Shown: positions 1 to 8,682, counted from the stretch's first letter. The stretch is 64,000 nucleotides of DNA from an uncultured Cellulomonadaceae bacterium (GCA_947495165.1 CANLXM010000002.1:434001-498000), one strand, 5' to 3'. Numbers and translations: made by a program. The notes: generated by a model not told the origin, from the sequence alone.

Positions 1-1085
1 TCGACGGCCGCCCACACCTGGTCCGGCTGCAGCGCGCCCACGAGGTCCGCGGCCTCGGCCTCGTCGAACCGGCCCGCGCCCACGGTCAACGCGACCAGCA
101 GCGGCTCCCCGCTCGTGCGGGCCTCCTCCGCGAGGCGGCGCGCCGTCGCGGGCGTCGTGACCCACTGGTGCTTGCCGCCCGCGGCGAACTCGCCCGCGAG
201 CGCGACGCGGTCCCCCGCCAGGCCCATGCGACGCGCGACGACCTGCGCCGTGTCCGTCGCTGCCGTGCCCTTCCCCGCGACGACGACGACGCTTCCCGGC
301 CTGCGCAGCACCTCGGGCGCCCGGGGCACCTGGGACAGGACCTCCGAGAGCGTGAAGCGCGTGCCCGACGGCGCCCGCGAGCGCAGCGCGGCGACGAGCG
401 CGTCGGGCAGCCCGATCTTCGCGAGCTCGTCCGCGGTCGCGCCGCGGCGGGACGTGACGACCGTGGCGTGCATCGCGGTGAACCGGACCTCGTCCGGTCC
501 GGACGGCTCGTCGGCGGGCTCCGGGAGCTTCGGCCGCGGCGTCGCCTTGCGCTTCGGGCTGGCCGTGGGCGCCGGTGCCGGTCGGCTCGCGGGCGCCTTC
601 GGACGCGCGGGCGCGGGCGCGGCCGGCACCTCGCCCAGCTCGACGACGTCGATCACGTCGTCCGCGACCTCGCTCGCCGTGCGGCGTGGACCAGCGGACG
701 GCACGGCCGAGGTCGGGCCGCCGACGCCGACGTCGATGCCCTCCGCGAGCTGACGCACCGAGTCGAGCACGGAGGCGAACGCGTCCGCGGGACCCCGCGC
801 CCCGGGGACGCCGGCGACGCCGTGCCCGGTGGCGTCGCCGGCGTCGGCCGCCGCCAGGAGCGCGTCGAGGCCCCCCGCCTGGCCGTGCTCTGCTCCGGGG
901 CGCACGGGGGCGTCGTCGGGCACCTCGACCGTCAGCTCGAAGCGTTCCTTGGCGAAGAACCCGCCGATGCCGCCCTCGCGGACCCGCTCGGCCTTGACGA
1001 CCTTCGCCCCCGGTCCGAGCTCGGCCCGGGCCTGGCGCACGAGCGCGTCGAGGTCGCTACCCTCAAGCAGCAATTGCCTCGGCAT
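1..1085 (-). CDS. flhF: FlhF-like SRP-GTPase family protein, partial (runs off left edge)
   Basis: Reading the minus strand from an ATG at 1085 gives an open frame to the window edge (about 361 residues seen). It starts MPRQLLLEGSDLDALV and contains GIGGFFAKERFELTVEV, which matches the N-terminal region of FlhF proteins, followed by a Pro/Ala linker and a C-terminal domain in the position of the SRP-type GTPase. FlhF helps place and assemble the flagellum. The ATG overlaps the flhA stop by 23 bases, as expected for flhA-flhF coupling. Oddity: the segment where a P-loop should be reads VVVVAGKGTAATDTAQVV, with no GxxxxGK[ST]. The fold is probably kept but nucleotide binding is doubtful. The C-terminus and any flhG lie outside the window. 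Confidence 0.72.
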   Translation of the reverse strand, partial: MPRQLLLEGSDLDALVRQARAELGPGAKVVKAERVREGGIGGFFAKERFELTVEVPDDAPVRPGAEHGQAGGLDALLAAADAGDATGHGVAGVPGARGPADAFASVLDSVRQLAEGIDVGVGGPTSAVPSAGPRRTASEVADDVIDVVELGEVPAAPAPARPKAPASRPAPAPTASPKRKATPRPKLPEPADEPSGPDEVRFTAMHATVVTSRRGATADELAKIGLPDALVAALRSRAPSGTRFTLSEVLSQVPRAPEVLRRPGSVVVVAGKGTAATDTAQVVARRMGLAGDRVALAGEFAAGGKHQWVTTPATARRLAEEARTSGEPLLVALTVGAGRFDEAEAADLVGALQPDQVWAAV

Positions 1086-3126
1086 CGCGCACCACTCCCA
1101 CCGTCTCGACCCGCAGGCCTGAACCCGTCACCTCAGAGTATGAGAGCACGGGGCTCTCGCCGTGCTGCATGGCCACCAGGTGGTGCAACGCGTGGCGCAG
1201 CGCCGGGGCGCACACCAGCACGGGCGTCCAGCCGCGGTTCTCCGCGTCGGTGCGCAGCGCGCCGAACGACCGCATCATGGCTTCGAGGCGTGCCGGCTCG
1301 AGCAGGATCTGGCTGCCGCCCTCGGTCGGGTGCAGCCCCTCGAGCAGGGCGTGCTCGAGGCTCGGGTCGAGCGTGAGGACGCGCAGGACACCGTCGCGGG
1401 CGTGCTGGGCGGTGAGCGCGGGGGCGAGCGCGTGGCGGGCGGCCTCGATCAGGCCGTCGGGCGCCGTCGACGTCTTGGCACGCAGCGTGAGGGCCTCGTA
1501 GATGCGCGACAGGTCGCGGATCGGCACGCCCTCGGTGAGCAGGCCCTGCAGGACGCGCTGCACCTCGCCGAGCGAGAGCAGCCCGGGGACGAGCTCCTCG
1601 ACGGCGGACGGGTTGACCGCCTTGACGCCCTCGGTGAGCACGCGCACGTCCTCGCGGGTCAGCAGACGGTCGGCGTGCTGCGTGACGACGTTGCTCAGGT
1701 GTGTGATGAGGACCGACACGCGGTCGACGACGGTCGCACCCGCCATCTCAGCAGCGAAGCGCAGCTCGGCCGGCACCCACTTGGAGGAGAGCCCGAACAC
1801 CGGCTCGCGGCTCTCGTCGCCCGGCAGCGACGCGAGGTCGTCGCCGAGCGCCAGGACGCGACCGGCGGGCAGGGTGCCGCGGCCGACCTCGACACCCGCG
1901 ACGCGCAGGACGTACGTCGCCAGCGGCAGCTCGACCGAGTCGCGGGTGCGCACCGGCGGCACCACCATGCCGAGCTCGAGGGCGATCTTGCGGCGCAGCT
2001 GGCGGATCCGGCCCAGGAGGTCGTCGTCGGCACCCGGGCGCACCAGGTCCACGAGGTCCGGGGACAGCTGGATCTCGAGCGCGTGCACGCGCATCTCCTC
2101 GATCAGCTGCTCTGTCGCGTCGGGGCGCGCCCCGGCCGCGTTGTCCTCGACGGCGACCAGCTCGGCCTCGGCCGCGGCCTTGGCGTCGCGCGTCTTGACC
2201 TGCTGGGCGGCGATGAGGAGGCCGATGCCGACCAGGAAGAACGGCAGCTTGGGGATGCCGGGCAGCAGCCCGAGCCCGATCGCGGCGACGCCCGCGATGA
2301 TCAGGGCGGTGCGCGACTGCGTGAGCTGCTTGCTCGCGGCGGTGCCGAGGTCGTCCTCGGCCGTGGCGCGCGTGACGATCAGGCCCGTCGCGGTGCTGAG
2401 CAGCAGGGCGGGGATCTGGGTGACGAGGCCGTCACCGATCGTCAGCATCGCGTAGGTCTCGATGGCCTCGCCCGCGCTCATGCCGCGCTGCGCCATGCCG
2501 ATCGCGAAGCCGCCGACCAGGTTGATCAGGGTGATGACGATGCCGGCGATCGCGTCGCCCTTGACGAACTTGGAGCCACCGTCCATCGCGCCGTAGAAGT
2601 CGGCCTCCGCGGAGATCTCCGCGCGGCGGTTGCGCGCCTGCTCCTCGGTGATGAGGCCCGCGTTGAGGTCGGCGTCGATCGCCATCTGCTTGCCGGGCAT
2701 CGCGTCGAGGGTGAACCGGGCGCCGACCTCGGCGACGCGCCCGGCACCGTTGGTGATGACGACGAACTGGATGACCACGAGGATCAGGAAGATCACGAGG
2801 CCGATGATCAGCGAGCCGCCGACCACGAAGTGGCCGAACGCGTTGATGACCTCGCCGGCGTAGCCGTCGCGCAGCACGAGGCGCGTCGAGGCGACGTTGA
2901 GGCCGAGCCGGAACAGCGTCGCGATCAGCAGCAGCGACGGGAAGACGGAGAAGTCGAGCGGGCGCTTGGCGTACATGCTGGTCAGCAGGATGACCAGGGA
3001 GAACGTCACGTTGACGACGATCAGCACGTCGAGCAGCGCGGCCGGGAGCGGCACCACGAGCAGCATGACGATGCCGACGACACCGAGAGGGACGGCGAGC
3101 CCGCCGAGTCCGACCTTCTTCAACAC
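1063..3126 (-). CDS. flhA: flagellar export gate protein FlhA
   Basis: About 687 residues, normal for FlhA. The N-terminal half has repeated hydrophobic segments (GLAVPLGVVGIVMLLVVPLP, VIVVNVTFSLVILLTSM), then the conserved FHIPEP-type region with GARFTLDAMPGKQMAIDADL, then a soluble C-terminal domain that docks export chaperones. FlhA is the main membrane component of the flagellar type III export gate. The open frame extends upstream to 3261, but residues before LKKVGLGG do not look like FlhA. A GGAGG lies just before GTG (3126) and TTG (3123); TTG has the better spacing (5 bases), so the start could be 3123. Unlike the rest of the operon, flhA is separated from flhB by about 208 bp of palindrome and G-tract repeats. 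Confidence 0.95.
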   Translation of the reverse strand: MLKKVGLGGLAVPLGVVGIVMLLVVPLPAALLDVLIVVNVTFSLVILLTSMYAKRPLDFSVFPSLLLIATLFRLGLNVASTRLVLRDGYAGEVINAFGHFVVGGSLIIGLVIFLILVVIQFVVITNGAGRVAEVGARFTLDAMPGKQMAIDADLNAGLITEEQARNRRAEISAEADFYGAMDGGSKFVKGDAIAGIVITLINLVGGFAIGMAQRGMSAGEAIETYAMLTIGDGLVTQIPALLLSTATGLIVTRATAEDDLGTAASKQLTQSRTALIIAGVAAIGLGLLPGIPKLPFFLVGIGLLIAAQQVKTRDAKAAAEAELVAVEDNAAGARPDATEQLIEEMRVHALEIQLSPDLVDLVRPGADDDLLGRIRQLRRKIALELGMVVPPVRTRDSVELPLATYVLRVAGVEVGRGTLPAGRVLALGDDLASLPGDESREPVFGLSSKWVPAELRFAAEMAGATVVDRVSVLITHLSNVVTQHADRLLTREDVRVLTEGVKAVNPSAVEELVPGLLSLGEVQRVLQGLLTEGVPIRDLSRIYEALTLRAKTSTAPDGLIEAARHALAPALTAQHARDGVLRVLTLDPSLEHALLEGLHPTEGGSQILLEPARLEAMMRSFGALRTDAENRGWTPVLVCAPALRHALHHLVAMQHGESPVLSYSEVTGSGLRVETVGVVRDAEAIAA

Positions 3127-3203
3127 GTCCTCCAGCTGTCCTGATTCATCTGACCTGCACGGACCATCCTGCGAGCCGCAACCCTCCCATCGGCCACCCA
3201 CCC

Positions 3204-3267
3204 CGCTGAGTGCGTCTTTTTGGCGGTGTTTCTGACCGATTTGACCGCCAATCTCGTGCACTCAGCG
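3204..3267. repeat. 64-bp palindromic repeat, copy A
   Basis: Left end CGCTGAGTGC and right end GCACTCAGCG pair, as do the inner TTGGCGGT-type core and ACCGCCAA. The six bases between these blocks (GTCTTT against ACGAGA read on the other strand) do not pair here, so copy A is the most decayed of five copies (others at 11,400, 12,467, 37,502 and 40,596). It lies 68 bp downstream of the flhB stop, between flhB and flhA. Confidence 0.9.
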
Positions 3268-3271
3268 GCGG

Positions 3272-3331
3272 GGCGGGTGGGGGGTTGGGGATTTGGGGGT
3301 TTGGGGGTTTGGGGGTTTGGGGTGGGCGGGG
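3272..3331. repeat. G-rich tandem repeat (TTTGGGGG units), possible G-quadruplex
   Basis: Plus-strand G runs separated by TTT: several consecutive TTTGGGGG units at about 3292-3322, flanked by further G4-G6 runs. It lies between the flhB stop and palindrome copy A. The minus-strand transcript would carry the C-rich complement, so any G-quadruplex would form on the template DNA strand. The 8-base unit can slip during replication. Confidence 0.8.
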
Positions 3332-3334
3332 CAG

Positions 3335-4510
3335 TCATGCCGCCAGCGTCTGCGCGCGGGCGCGGGCGCGGGCCTCGCGGGCCTGGCGGGCGCGGGTCGC
3401 GGCGTCGGGCACGGCAGGCACCTCGACCGGGCGCGGCATGGTGAACTTGCCCTGGCCCGACCCCCGCCGCTTGAGCGACATCACGAACGCGAGCACCTGG
3501 GCGACGGCCATGAACAGCTCGGTGGGGATCTCGTCCCCCGGCTTGCACGCGCCGTGGATCGCACGGGCCAGCGGGATGTCCGCGATCATCGTGACGTGGT
3601 GCTTGGCCGCCTCCTCGCGGATGCGCGTGGCGACGTGCCCCTTGCCGGTCGCGACCACCCGCGGCGCACCCTTGCCGGGTTCGTACCGCAGGGCGACGGC
3701 CACGTGGGTGGGGTTCACGACGACGACGTCGGCGTCCGCGACCGCGCCGAGCATGCGGTTGCGGCTCGCGGCGAGCTGGCGCGAGCGGCGGGCGCCCTTC
3801 ATCTGCGGGTCACCCTCCGACTGCTTGTGCTCGTCCATGACCTCCTTCTTGGACATCTTCGTCTGCTTGCGGTTGCGCTTGACGACGACGAGGACGTCGA
3901 TGATCGCCAGGACGATGCCCGCGACCACGGCCCAGATCAGCAGGGCCCGCAGGCCCCCGCCGGCGACCGAGACGACCGAGGAGATCGACATGCCCCCGGC
4001 GGTCATGAGCGCCGGGATCAGGTTCTGCACGGCGATGTACAGCACGCCGCCGACGACCGCCGTCTTGAGCAGCGCCTTGACGCCCTGCCACAGCGCCTGG
4101 CCGCCGAACGTCCGCTTGAGGCCCTTGACCAGGTTGAACTGCTTGAACGTCGGCTTGAGCCGCTTGGTCGCGATGTGCACGCCGCCCTGGGCCGCGTTCG
4201 CGACGATCGCCGCGACGACGACGGCCGCGAGCATCGGGCCGAGCGTCACGAGGATCGAGCCGAGCCCTCCGCCGAGCGCCTGGAGCGCGAGCGCGGGCTC
4301 CGGGGAAGCGATCACGTTGCGCACCACGCCCAGCTGCTCGCGCGCCGCGGCGATGCCACGGTCGAGCGTCATCGGCATCATCACCACGGCCGCACCCACG
4401 CCGAGCCACGCGCTGAGGTCCTGCGACTTCGACAGGCCACCCTCCGCGCGGACCTTCTTCATCCGCTGCGGAGTGGCCTGCTCGGTCTTCTCCTGCCCGC
4501 CCTCGGCCAT
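3335..4510 (-). CDS. flhB: flagellar export apparatus switch protein FlhB
   Basis: 391 residues. The N-terminus EKTEQATPQRMKKVRAEG is the FlhB signature. Four hydrophobic segments follow within residues 35-210, then a cytoplasmic domain with the self-cleavage motif NPTH at 266-269. Cleavage between Asn and Pro switches export from rod/hook to filament substrates, together with FliK. The start overlaps the fliR stop (TGATG). The last 30 residues are an Arg/Ala-rich tail (ARQAREARARARAQ) of no known role. The next gene in the operon, flhA, is 208 bp further on. Confidence 0.96.
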   Translation of the reverse strand: MAEGGQEKTEQATPQRMKKVRAEGGLSKSQDLSAWLGVGAAVVMMPMTLDRGIAAAREQLGVVRNVIASPEPALALQALGGGLGSILVTLGPMLAAVVVAAIVANAAQGGVHIATKRLKPTFKQFNLVKGLKRTFGGQALWQGVKALLKTAVVGGVLYIAVQNLIPALMTAGGMSISSVVSVAGGGLRALLIWAVVAGIVLAIIDVLVVVKRNRKQTKMSKKEVMDEHKQSEGDPQMKGARRSRQLAASRNRMLGAVADADVVVVNPTHVAVALRYEPGKGAPRVVATGKGHVATRIREEAAKHHVTMIADIPLARAIHGACKPGDEIPTELFMAVAQVLAFVMSLKRRGSGQGKFTMPRPVEVPAVPDAATRARQAREARARARAQTLAA

Positions 4511-5274
4511 CAGTCGGCCCCGACCAGGCCGAGCATCGCACCGACGGCCGTCCCGGTCATCGACTCCACGACGCGCGGAAGCGCGAGGAACACGAACACC
4601 CCGAGGGTCAGAGTGAGGTAGATCTTCAGGGGGAACCCGAGGACGAACGCGTTGAGCGCCGGGGCGACCCGGGTGACCAGGCCGAGCGCGGCGTCGGCCA
4701 GGAAGAGGACGACGACGAGCGGCCCGGCGATCTGCAGGGCAGAGATGAACATGCCGGTCAAGGCGGTCGTGAGGGTGTCGCCGAGGGCCGAGAAGCTCAG
4801 CGTGTCCCCGATCGGCAGCGCGTCGAACGTGCGCGCCAGCCCGCCGAGCACGATCTGGTAGGCGCCCGAGGCGAACAGCAGCACGAGCGCCGTCATGTGG
4901 AACAGGCGGGCGAACTGCGCACCGTTGATCATCGACCCGGGGTCGAAGCCCTGCGCCATCTGGAATCCGCCGGACAGGTCGATCAGGGAGCCCGCCGCCG
5001 CCGCCGCGGAGAACACCAGCGACACCAGGAAGCCGAGCGCGGCACCGATCACGACCTGCATCACGAGGACACCGACGTATGCGGGCGTCGAGGACGACGG
5101 CGTCGACTCGAGCGTCGGGGCGACGGCGATCGCGAGGCCGAGCGCGAGCATGACCTTGACCTGCGTGGGGATCGACTTGTGGTTGAACGGCGGTGCGATC
5201 ACCAGGAACGCGACGATCCGCACGCCCGCGAGCATGACGGTCTCGAGCGTGCCGAGGGCGATCGACAGGGTCAT
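4510..5274 (-). CDS. fliR: flagellar export gate protein FliR
   Basis: 254 residues and highly hydrophobic throughout, with six likely membrane helices. Family features include PFNHKSIPTQVKVMLALGLA near residue 30 and the GGFQMAQGFDP region. FliR forms the export gate with FliP and FliQ. It overlaps fliQ upstream and flhB downstream by one base (TGATG), which indicates translational coupling. Confidence 0.95.
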   Translation of the reverse strand: MTLSIALGTLETVMLAGVRIVAFLVIAPPFNHKSIPTQVKVMLALGLAIAVAPTLESTPSSSTPAYVGVLVMQVVIGAALGFLVSLVFSAAAAAGSLIDLSGGFQMAQGFDPGSMINGAQFARLFHMTALVLLFASGAYQIVLGGLARTFDALPIGDTLSFSALGDTLTTALTGMFISALQIAGPLVVVLFLADAALGLVTRVAPALNAFVLGFPLKIYLTLTLGVFVFLALPRVVESMTGTAVGAMLGLVGAD

Positions 5275-5549
5275 CAGCCGCCGCCGAGGAGCGCGGGGAT
5301 GCGCTCGTACAGCCCGGTCGTGAAGGCGACGATCTCGGAGATCATCCAGTGCCCGCTGATCAGCAGGGCGAGGGCGACCGCGATGGCCTTCGGCACGAAC
5401 GACAGCGTCACCTCCTGGATCTGGGTGATCGACTGGATCAGCGAGACCGAGAAGCCCACGACCAGCGCGGTCAGCAGGATCGGTGCGGCGAGCTTGGCGG
5501 CGACCAGCATGGCCTGCAGCCCGATGTCGAGGATGGCGGTGGTGTCCAT
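5274..5549 (-). CDS. fliQ: flagellar export gate protein FliQ
   Basis: 91 residues, the usual FliQ size, with two hydrophobic hairpin helices (KLAAPILLTALVVGFSVSLI and AVALALLISGHWMISEIVAF) around the family motif SITQIQEVTLSFVPK. Part of the FliPQR export gate. TGATG overlaps on both sides with fliP and fliR. Confidence 0.95.
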   Translation of the reverse strand: MDTTAILDIGLQAMLVAAKLAAPILLTALVVGFSVSLIQSITQIQEVTLSFVPKAIAVALALLISGHWMISEIVAFTTGLYERIPALLGGG

Positions 5550-6442
5550 CAGGTGTACGTCCCCACGAGAGAGGTGATGATCAGCGCCCAGCCGTCCACC
5601 AGGACGAACAGCAGGAGCTTGAAGGGCAGCGAGATCATCACGGGCGGGAGCATCATCATGCCCATGCTCATCAGGGCGGAGGACACGACGAGGTCGATCA
5701 CCAGGAACGGCACGAAGATGACGAAGCCGATGATGAACGCCGCGCGCAGCTCCGAGAGCATGAAGGCGGGGATGAGCGTGAGCAGGGGCACGGACTCGGC
5801 GTCCGCGGGGTTCGGATTCTCCGAGATGCGGGTCATCAGCGCGATGTCTTCCTCGCGGGTGACGCCCATCATGAACTGGCGCAGCGGCGCCTGGGCGAGC
5901 TCGAACGCCCCGCCGAAGTCGATCGTGCCGGCCAGGTAGGGCTGCAGCGCGATCTCGTTCACCTCGCTGAGCACCGGGCCCATGATGAACAGGCTGAGGA
6001 ACAGCGCGAGGCCGGCGAGCACCTGGTTGGGCGGCACCGTCGTGAGGCCGAGGGCGTTCCGCGTCAGGCCGAGGACGACGAAGATCTTGGTGAAGCTCGA
6101 CATCATCAGCAGCAGCGCGGGCGCCACCGACAGCACGGTGATCGCCAGCAGCACGGTGATCGAGCCGCTCGGCTTCGCCTGGTCGCCGTCGATGTGCACC
6201 GACACCAGGCCGGGGTCACCGGCCGGGTCGTCGGGCGCCGTCGGGTCGGTCGGGGGCGTCGGGTCACCGGGGGCGGCCGGGAGCACAGGCGCTGCCACGA
6301 CGTCGGCGCTGACGACGTCCGCGACGGTGGTCTTGGCCGGCGCCGCGTGCGCCGGGGCGGCGGTGACCAGCCCGGCCGCGAGCATCGTGAGGACCGCGAG
6401 CAGGAGCAGGAACGCTCGCCCGCGGGGCACCGCGGCGATCAC
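5549..6442 (-). CDS. fliP: flagellar export gate protein FliP with N-terminal signal peptide
   Basis: About 297 residues. I chose GTG at 6442 because it forms a GTGA overlap with the fliO stop and gives a clean signal peptide (RAFLLLLAVLTMLAAGLV, cut near PAHAA). A Pro/Asp-rich linker of roughly 60 residues follows before the conserved FliP core (SSFTKIFVVLGLTRNALG, PPNQVLAGLALFL, LIPAFMLSELRAAFIIGF, DLVVSSALMSMGMMMLPP). Longer upstream frames read through fliO and are not real. FliP is the main subunit of the export gate ring; the signal peptide is normal for the family. Confidence 0.95.
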   Translation of the reverse strand: MIAAVPRGRAFLLLLAVLTMLAAGLVTAAPAHAAPAKTTVADVVSADVVAAPVLPAAPGDPTPPTDPTAPDDPAGDPGLVSVHIDGDQAKPSGSITVLLAITVLSVAPALLLMMSSFTKIFVVLGLTRNALGLTTVPPNQVLAGLALFLSLFIMGPVLSEVNEIALQPYLAGTIDFGGAFELAQAPLRQFMMGVTREEDIALMTRISENPNPADAESVPLLTLIPAFMLSELRAAFIIGFVIFVPFLVIDLVVSSALMSMGMMMLPPVMISLPFKLLLFVLVDGWALIITSLVGTYT

Positions 6443-6966
6443 CGTCGTGCCGTGCGCGCCTGGATGGCGCCGATCGTCCGTCGCCAGGTGGCCGGCGACA
6501 GCACCGAGCCGTCGAGGACCCCGCCCGCGGCCAGCGCGCCCGGACGCTCGTCCGGCTCCGCAGGCGAAGCTGCCGGGACCAGGGAGGCGACGTCGTCGGG
6601 CACCACGAGGGAGCCGTCCGCCGCGAGCGCACCCTCGAGGGCCGCCAGGTCGATCGTCTCGCGCACCTGCGACGTCGTCGGCTCCTCGACCGGCTCCGGG
6701 GCGTCGCCCGTGTGCAGGAGGTTGACACCGTGCTCGCTCACGCCGAGCAGCAGGCGCAAGCCGTCGATCTCGACGAGCGCGAGCCCCACCTTGGGGCCCA
6801 GGCCCTGGCGGCCGACGACGTCGATCCCCCCGGGCGTGCGGCGTGCGGCCTTCTTGCGGCCGCTCCCCGAGTCGGCGAACCGCTTGTTCGCCCACCAGAT
6901 GAGGCCGAGGACGGCGCCCAGCGACAACGCTGCGCGCGCGACCATCAGCACGGTGTCCATGTCCAT
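6439..6966 (-). CDS. fliO: flagellar biosynthetic protein FliO
   Basis: 175 residues. One N-terminal membrane helix (VARAALSLGAVLGLIWWANK) precedes a small conserved domain with IDVVGRQGLGPKVGLALVEIDG and LLLGVSEHGVNLL, typical of FliO, an assembly factor for the FliP ring. The C-terminal 80 residues are acidic and Ala-rich without recognisable motifs. Identification rests on the motif plus its position between fliN and fliP. Confidence 0.88.
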   Translation of the reverse strand: MDMDTVLMVARAALSLGAVLGLIWWANKRFADSGSGRKKAARRTPGGIDVVGRQGLGPKVGLALVEIDGLRLLLGVSEHGVNLLHTGDAPEPVEEPTTSQVRETIDLAALEGALAADGSLVVPDDVASLVPAASPAEPDERPGALAAGGVLDGSVLSPATWRRTIGAIQARTARR

Positions 6967-7706
6967 CAGGCGTTCTCGCCCTGCTCCACGATCTCGGTGA
7001 CGCGCAGGCCGTAGTCCTCGTCGATCACGACGACCTCACCGCGAGCGATGAGGCGACCGTTGACCATGAGGTCGGCGGGGCTGCCCGCGACGCGGTCGAG
7101 CTCGATGATCGTGCCGGGCGTGAGGTCGAGGACCTGGCGGACCGGGAGCTTGGCGCGACCGATCTCCGCGGTCAGCGTCATCTCGACGTCGTACAGCATG
7201 CGCATGGTCGCCCCTCCTGAGGCCTGGGCGGAACGGGCGGACGAGGCCGACGTCGTCGGGCTGCCGGGGCGCACGCGCACCCCGAACCAGCCGTGCACCG
7301 CGCCCGCGGCCTCGAGCGCGAAGACCTCGGTCTCGTCGGCCGCGAGGATCGCGACCTCGGCGCCGTCGCCGACGCGGACGTCGGACAGCACGCCCTGGCC
7401 GAGGGTGGCCGCGGCGGCCTCGAGGGCGGGGCGCAGCGCGTCGGACACGGAGACCGTGGCGCCCGCGGCACCCGCAGCCCCCTGGAGGGCCTGGTCGATG
7501 GACTGGTCCACGATCACGACGAGGTCGGCGCTCACGCCACCCACGAACGTCGCCACCACGGCGGGGTCGCCCGGCGTGAACGAGTCCGCGTCGGTCGCGG
7601 GGCGCACCGACAGGGGCACCTCGGACGGGATCAGCTGCACGGCCGCGAGCGCCGCCTGCAGCGGCTGTCCGGACGTGGTGGCCGCGGCGGCCGGGGTCTT
7701 CTTCAT
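6966..7706 (-). CDS. fliN: flagellar motor switch protein FliN with extra N-terminal domain
   Basis: 246 residues from ATG 7706, which overlaps the fliM stop (TGATG); a longer frame to 7739 is less likely. The C-terminal 80 residues are the SpoA/FliN domain (VEMTLTAEIGRAKLPVRQVLDLTPG, LIARGEVVVIDEDYGLRVTEI) that builds the C-ring. The first 150 residues form a second alpha/beta domain (VVATFVGGVSADLVVIVDQ, DALRPALEAAAATLGQGVL) resembling the CheC-like part of FliY. The ExxN pair of active CheC sites is not seen, so phosphatase activity is doubtful. The CheC relation is inferred from pattern only. Confidence 0.92.
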   Translation of the reverse strand: MKKTPAAAATTSGQPLQAALAAVQLIPSEVPLSVRPATDADSFTPGDPAVVATFVGGVSADLVVIVDQSIDQALQGAAGAAGATVSVSDALRPALEAAAATLGQGVLSDVRVGDGAEVAILAADETEVFALEAAGAVHGWFGVRVRPGSPTTSASSARSAQASGGATMRMLYDVEMTLTAEIGRAKLPVRQVLDLTPGTIIELDRVAGSPADLMVNGRLIARGEVVVIDEDYGLRVTEIVEQGENA

Positions 7707-8641
7707 CACTCGTTCTCCTCGAAGTCCACAACCTGGCACGCAAGCTGTCGTCCGCTGGTCCCCGCGACTGCGTGGGCCAGGACCCTGTCATCGACGACCA
7801 CCTCGAGGGGGCGCGACGCAGAGTGGTTGAGCAGGATGACCTCGCCCACCTGGACGTTGATGACGTCCTTCGGGCTGATGGTCAGGGGGTTCAGGCGCAC
7901 GCTCACGTCGACCGGGACGGTCTGCATCGTGGCCAGGACGCGGCGGTGGGCGACGTCGGCGTCGGCGCGGTCGGACGCCGAGCGCTCGTCCGCCTGCTCG
8001 CCGGCGCGCAGCTGCTCGAGCATCGTGTCGCCCGGGACCATCAGGGTCGCGGTGTCGACGCGGTCACGGGTCGTGACGCTGAACGAGATCACGACGACGG
8101 GCTCGGACGCGGGGATCAGCTGCGCGAACTGCGGGCTGTACTGCAGCCCCTTGAGCCGCACGTCGAGCGGCGTCACCGCGGCGAAGGCATAGCGCAGGTC
8201 GTGCAGGTTCGCCTGGATGATGTCCGTCAGGAGCGTGGTCTCGATCTCCGTGTGCTCGCGGGCCTCCACCACGCCGTCGAGCCCAGGGCCCCCGAGGAGC
8301 AGGTCGATCCACATCATGGTGGTCTCGAGCGGCAGCTGCAGGACCACCGTCGCGCGAGAGTCCTCGGCCGTGCCGACGAACATCGCGGTCTGGTCCGGGA
8401 GCGTCGAGATGTACTCGTCGTACGGAAGCATCATCACGTGGTCGACCGTCACGCCGCACAGGATGCGCATGCGGGAGGTCAGGTGGGTTCCCCACTGGCG
8501 GGCGAACGTCTCCGACGCCATCTCGATCGCTCGGCCGTGGTCACGGGCGAGCGTCATGGGGCGCCGGAAGTCGTAGACCTCGGCCTCGGAGCGGGCGGGC
8601 TTCGCGGAGCGCGCGGTGTCGGGGGGCGTCACGGAAGACAA
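7706..8641 (-). CDS. fliM: flagellar motor switch protein FliM
   Basis: About 311 residues. EVYDFRRPMTLARDHGRAIE is the FliM middle-domain entry; LLGGPGLDG and the C-terminal SpoA domain (VPVDVSVRLNPLTISPKDVINVQVGE) follow. FliM connects FliG to FliN in the switch. The CheY-binding peptide normally found at the extreme N-terminus (LSQxEIDxLL type) is absent: the first 20 residues are SSVTPPDTARSAKPARSEA. The start is uncertain: TTG at 8641 has no good ribosome site, and GTG at 8629 is an alternative. Confidence 0.93.
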   Translation of the reverse strand: MSSVTPPDTARSAKPARSEAEVYDFRRPMTLARDHGRAIEMASETFARQWGTHLTSRMRILCGVTVDHVMMLPYDEYISTLPDQTAMFVGTAEDSRATVVLQLPLETTMMWIDLLLGGPGLDGVVEAREHTEIETTLLTDIIQANLHDLRYAFAAVTPLDVRLKGLQYSPQFAQLIPASEPVVVISFSVTTRDRVDTATLMVPGDTMLEQLRAGEQADERSASDRADADVAHRRVLATMQTVPVDVSVRLNPLTISPKDVINVQVGEVILLNHSASRPLEVVVDDRVLAHAVAGTSGRQLACQVVDFEENE

Positions 8642-8667
8642 GATCGGCCCGGCACCAGCGGGTATGA
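8641..8667 (-). promoter_or_regulatory. weak candidate flagellar-sigma promoter before fliM
   Basis: On the minus strand TCAT (8667-8664), a 16-base spacer and CCGATCT (8647-8641) fit the layout of the stronger candidates at flagellin, flgB, flgN and flbD. The -10 would overlap the annotated TTG start, so if real, fliM would begin further in. The 163-bp fliL-fliM gap is the largest inside this half of the operon, which makes an internal promoter plausible. Confidence 0.25.
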
Positions 8668-8682
8668 GGAACCCATGAGGCG

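Noticed and set aside
1162..3144. Long plus-strand frame opposite flhA
   Set aside because: Antisense shadow: composition is His/Asp/Arg-rich low-complexity with no motif, while flhA on the other strand is clear. The same holds for frames opposite flhB, groEL (46138-47544) and the ATPase (53402-55366).
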